In this document: in pieces, positions 5,576 to 6,132 of the stretch | How the letters are laid out: every line of letters starts with the position of its first letter | How positions within the stretch are numbered: position 1 is the first letter of the stretch | Source of the DNA: Candidatus Krumholzibacteriia bacterium | GTDB lineage: Bacteria; Krumholzibacteriota; Krumholzibacteria; WVZY01; JAKEHA01 | Assembly: GCA_029863355.1 (NCBI GenBank) | Contig: JAOTVO010000168.1 | Coordinates: forward strand, 1 to 6,132 | Length of the DNA stretch: 6,132 nt | Reading direction: 5' to 3' | The notes under the pieces: model-generated | What the model saw: only the letters and a program-made list of their open reading frames with translations | Database searches by the model: none | Told to the model about the DNA's origin: nothing | Position numbers and translations under genes: made by a program

Positions 5576-6132
5576 TCAACGCAGCAGAAACCACAACACC
5601 ACCGGCAGCACGCCCAGCGAGAGCAGCGTGGCCACCGACACCACGCCGGCCACGTCCTCGGGGCTTCGCCGGTAGCGCTCCGCCATCATGTAGTTGATCA
5701 CCGCCGGCGGCATCGACGCCTGCAGGATCACCACGCCGCGCGCCACGCCGGTGAGATGGAAGGCCTGCGCGACGCCCAGCCCGACCCCGAACCCGAACAC
5801 AAAGCGCATCGCCCCCACCAGGAAGCCACGCGAGAGCGAGCGCACGCGCAGCCCCGCGAGCGAAAAGCCCAGGGTGAGCAGCATGAGGGGGATGGCCAGC
5901 CCGCCGAGGATCTCCACCGTACGCGCCGCCCACACGGGGAGCCGCCATCCCGTGAGCACCAGGACCAGCGCGGTGGCCGTAGCATAGACGAGCGGCGTGC
6001 GCAGGAGCCGGCCGATGCGCCGCTCCCCCGAGTAGATGGCAACGCCGATGGTGAAGTTGGCCGTGGAGACCCAGAGAAACACCACGATGGCCAGCGCCAG
6101 GCCCGCTTCCCCGAAGGCGAAGAGGCAGAGCG
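5576..6132 (-). CDS. AEC family permease, C-terminal part
   Basis: The frame is open through the right edge, so the true start lies outside the window; 184 residues to the TGA are visible. They are strongly hydrophobic, with at least five predicted membrane segments: FGEAGLALAIVVFLWVST; LVYATATALVLVLTGW; ILGGLAIPLMLLTLGFSLAGL; FLVGAMRFVFGFGVGLGVA; and VVSVATLLSLGVLPVVLWFLL at the end. FAFGEAGLALA near the visible start, IPLMLLTLGFSL, and QASMPPAVINYMMAERY followed by VAGVVSVATLLS are characteristic of the auxin efflux carrier (AEC) family, inner-membrane secondary transporters of organic anions and related solutes. The substrate cannot be assigned. An internal GTG at 6085 could be read as a start but would discard the conserved FGEAGLA segment, so it was not used. 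It may be co-transcribed with the downstream metallo-hydrolase lipoprotein. Confidence 0.9.
   Translation of the reverse strand, partial: LCLFAFGEAGLALAIVVFLWVSTANFTIGVAIYSGERRIGRLLRTPLVYATATALVLVLTGWRLPVWAARTVEILGGLAIPLMLLTLGFSLAGLRVRSLSRGFLVGAMRFVFGFGVGLGVAQAFHLTGVARGVVILQASMPPAVINYMMAERYRRSPEDVAGVVSVATLLSLGVLPVVLWFLLR

Noticed and set aside
1..6132. CRISPR array, transposase, tRNA or toxin-antitoxin locus
   Set aside because: No regularly spaced repeats, insertion sequence ends, cloverleaf-like sequence or toxin-type gene pair were seen on either strand.

Overview
This is a 6.1 kb stretch of very GC-rich bacterial DNA. It is tightly packed, with G/C favoured at third codon positions and no gap over 300 bases between genes. 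A beta-barrel outer membrane protein end and a predicted lipoprotein point to a Gram-negative (diderm) cell. The gene content would suit an uncultured high-GC lineage (Rokubacteria/Methylomirabilota-like, Myxococcota-like or Gemmatimonadota-like). That placement is a guess from composition and cannot be settled from this window.

Layout from left to right: (1) the C-terminal end of an outer membrane beta-barrel protein (+, truncated at the left edge). (2) Convergent to it, only 3 bp away, a two-gene tryptophan catabolic operon on the minus strand: tryptophan 2,3-dioxygenase (kynA), then an unusual kynureninase-family PLP enzyme (kynU) 11 bp downstream. (3) Divergent from kynA, a 61-residue protein on the plus strand that reads as a single histone fold with a very short third helix. 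(4) Class II fumarase (fumC, minus). (5) Divergent from fumC, a macrodomain protein (plus) of the MacroD/YmdB ADP-ribosyl hydrolase type; the 65 bp between them holds two good promoter matches whose elements interleave. (6) Convergent to the macrodomain gene, and overlapping its end by 47 bp, a metallo-beta-lactamase-fold lipoprotein of the UlaG/NAPE-PLD-like type (minus). (7) The C-terminal two thirds or so of an AEC (auxin efflux carrier) family permease (minus, truncated at the right edge).

How the genes relate: kynA and kynU are the only clear pathway pair. The dioxygenase opens the indole ring to N-formylkynurenine, and kynureninase would give anthranilate and alanine. The formamidase step in between is not encoded in the operon. 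FumC is a TCA-cycle enzyme, and the macrodomain protein probably acts on ADP-ribose adducts; nothing in the sequence ties them to the tryptophan genes. The observation most worth following is the small histone-fold protein, because bacterial histones are still sparsely characterised. No RNA genes, mobile elements, CRISPR arrays or convincing intrinsic terminators were seen.
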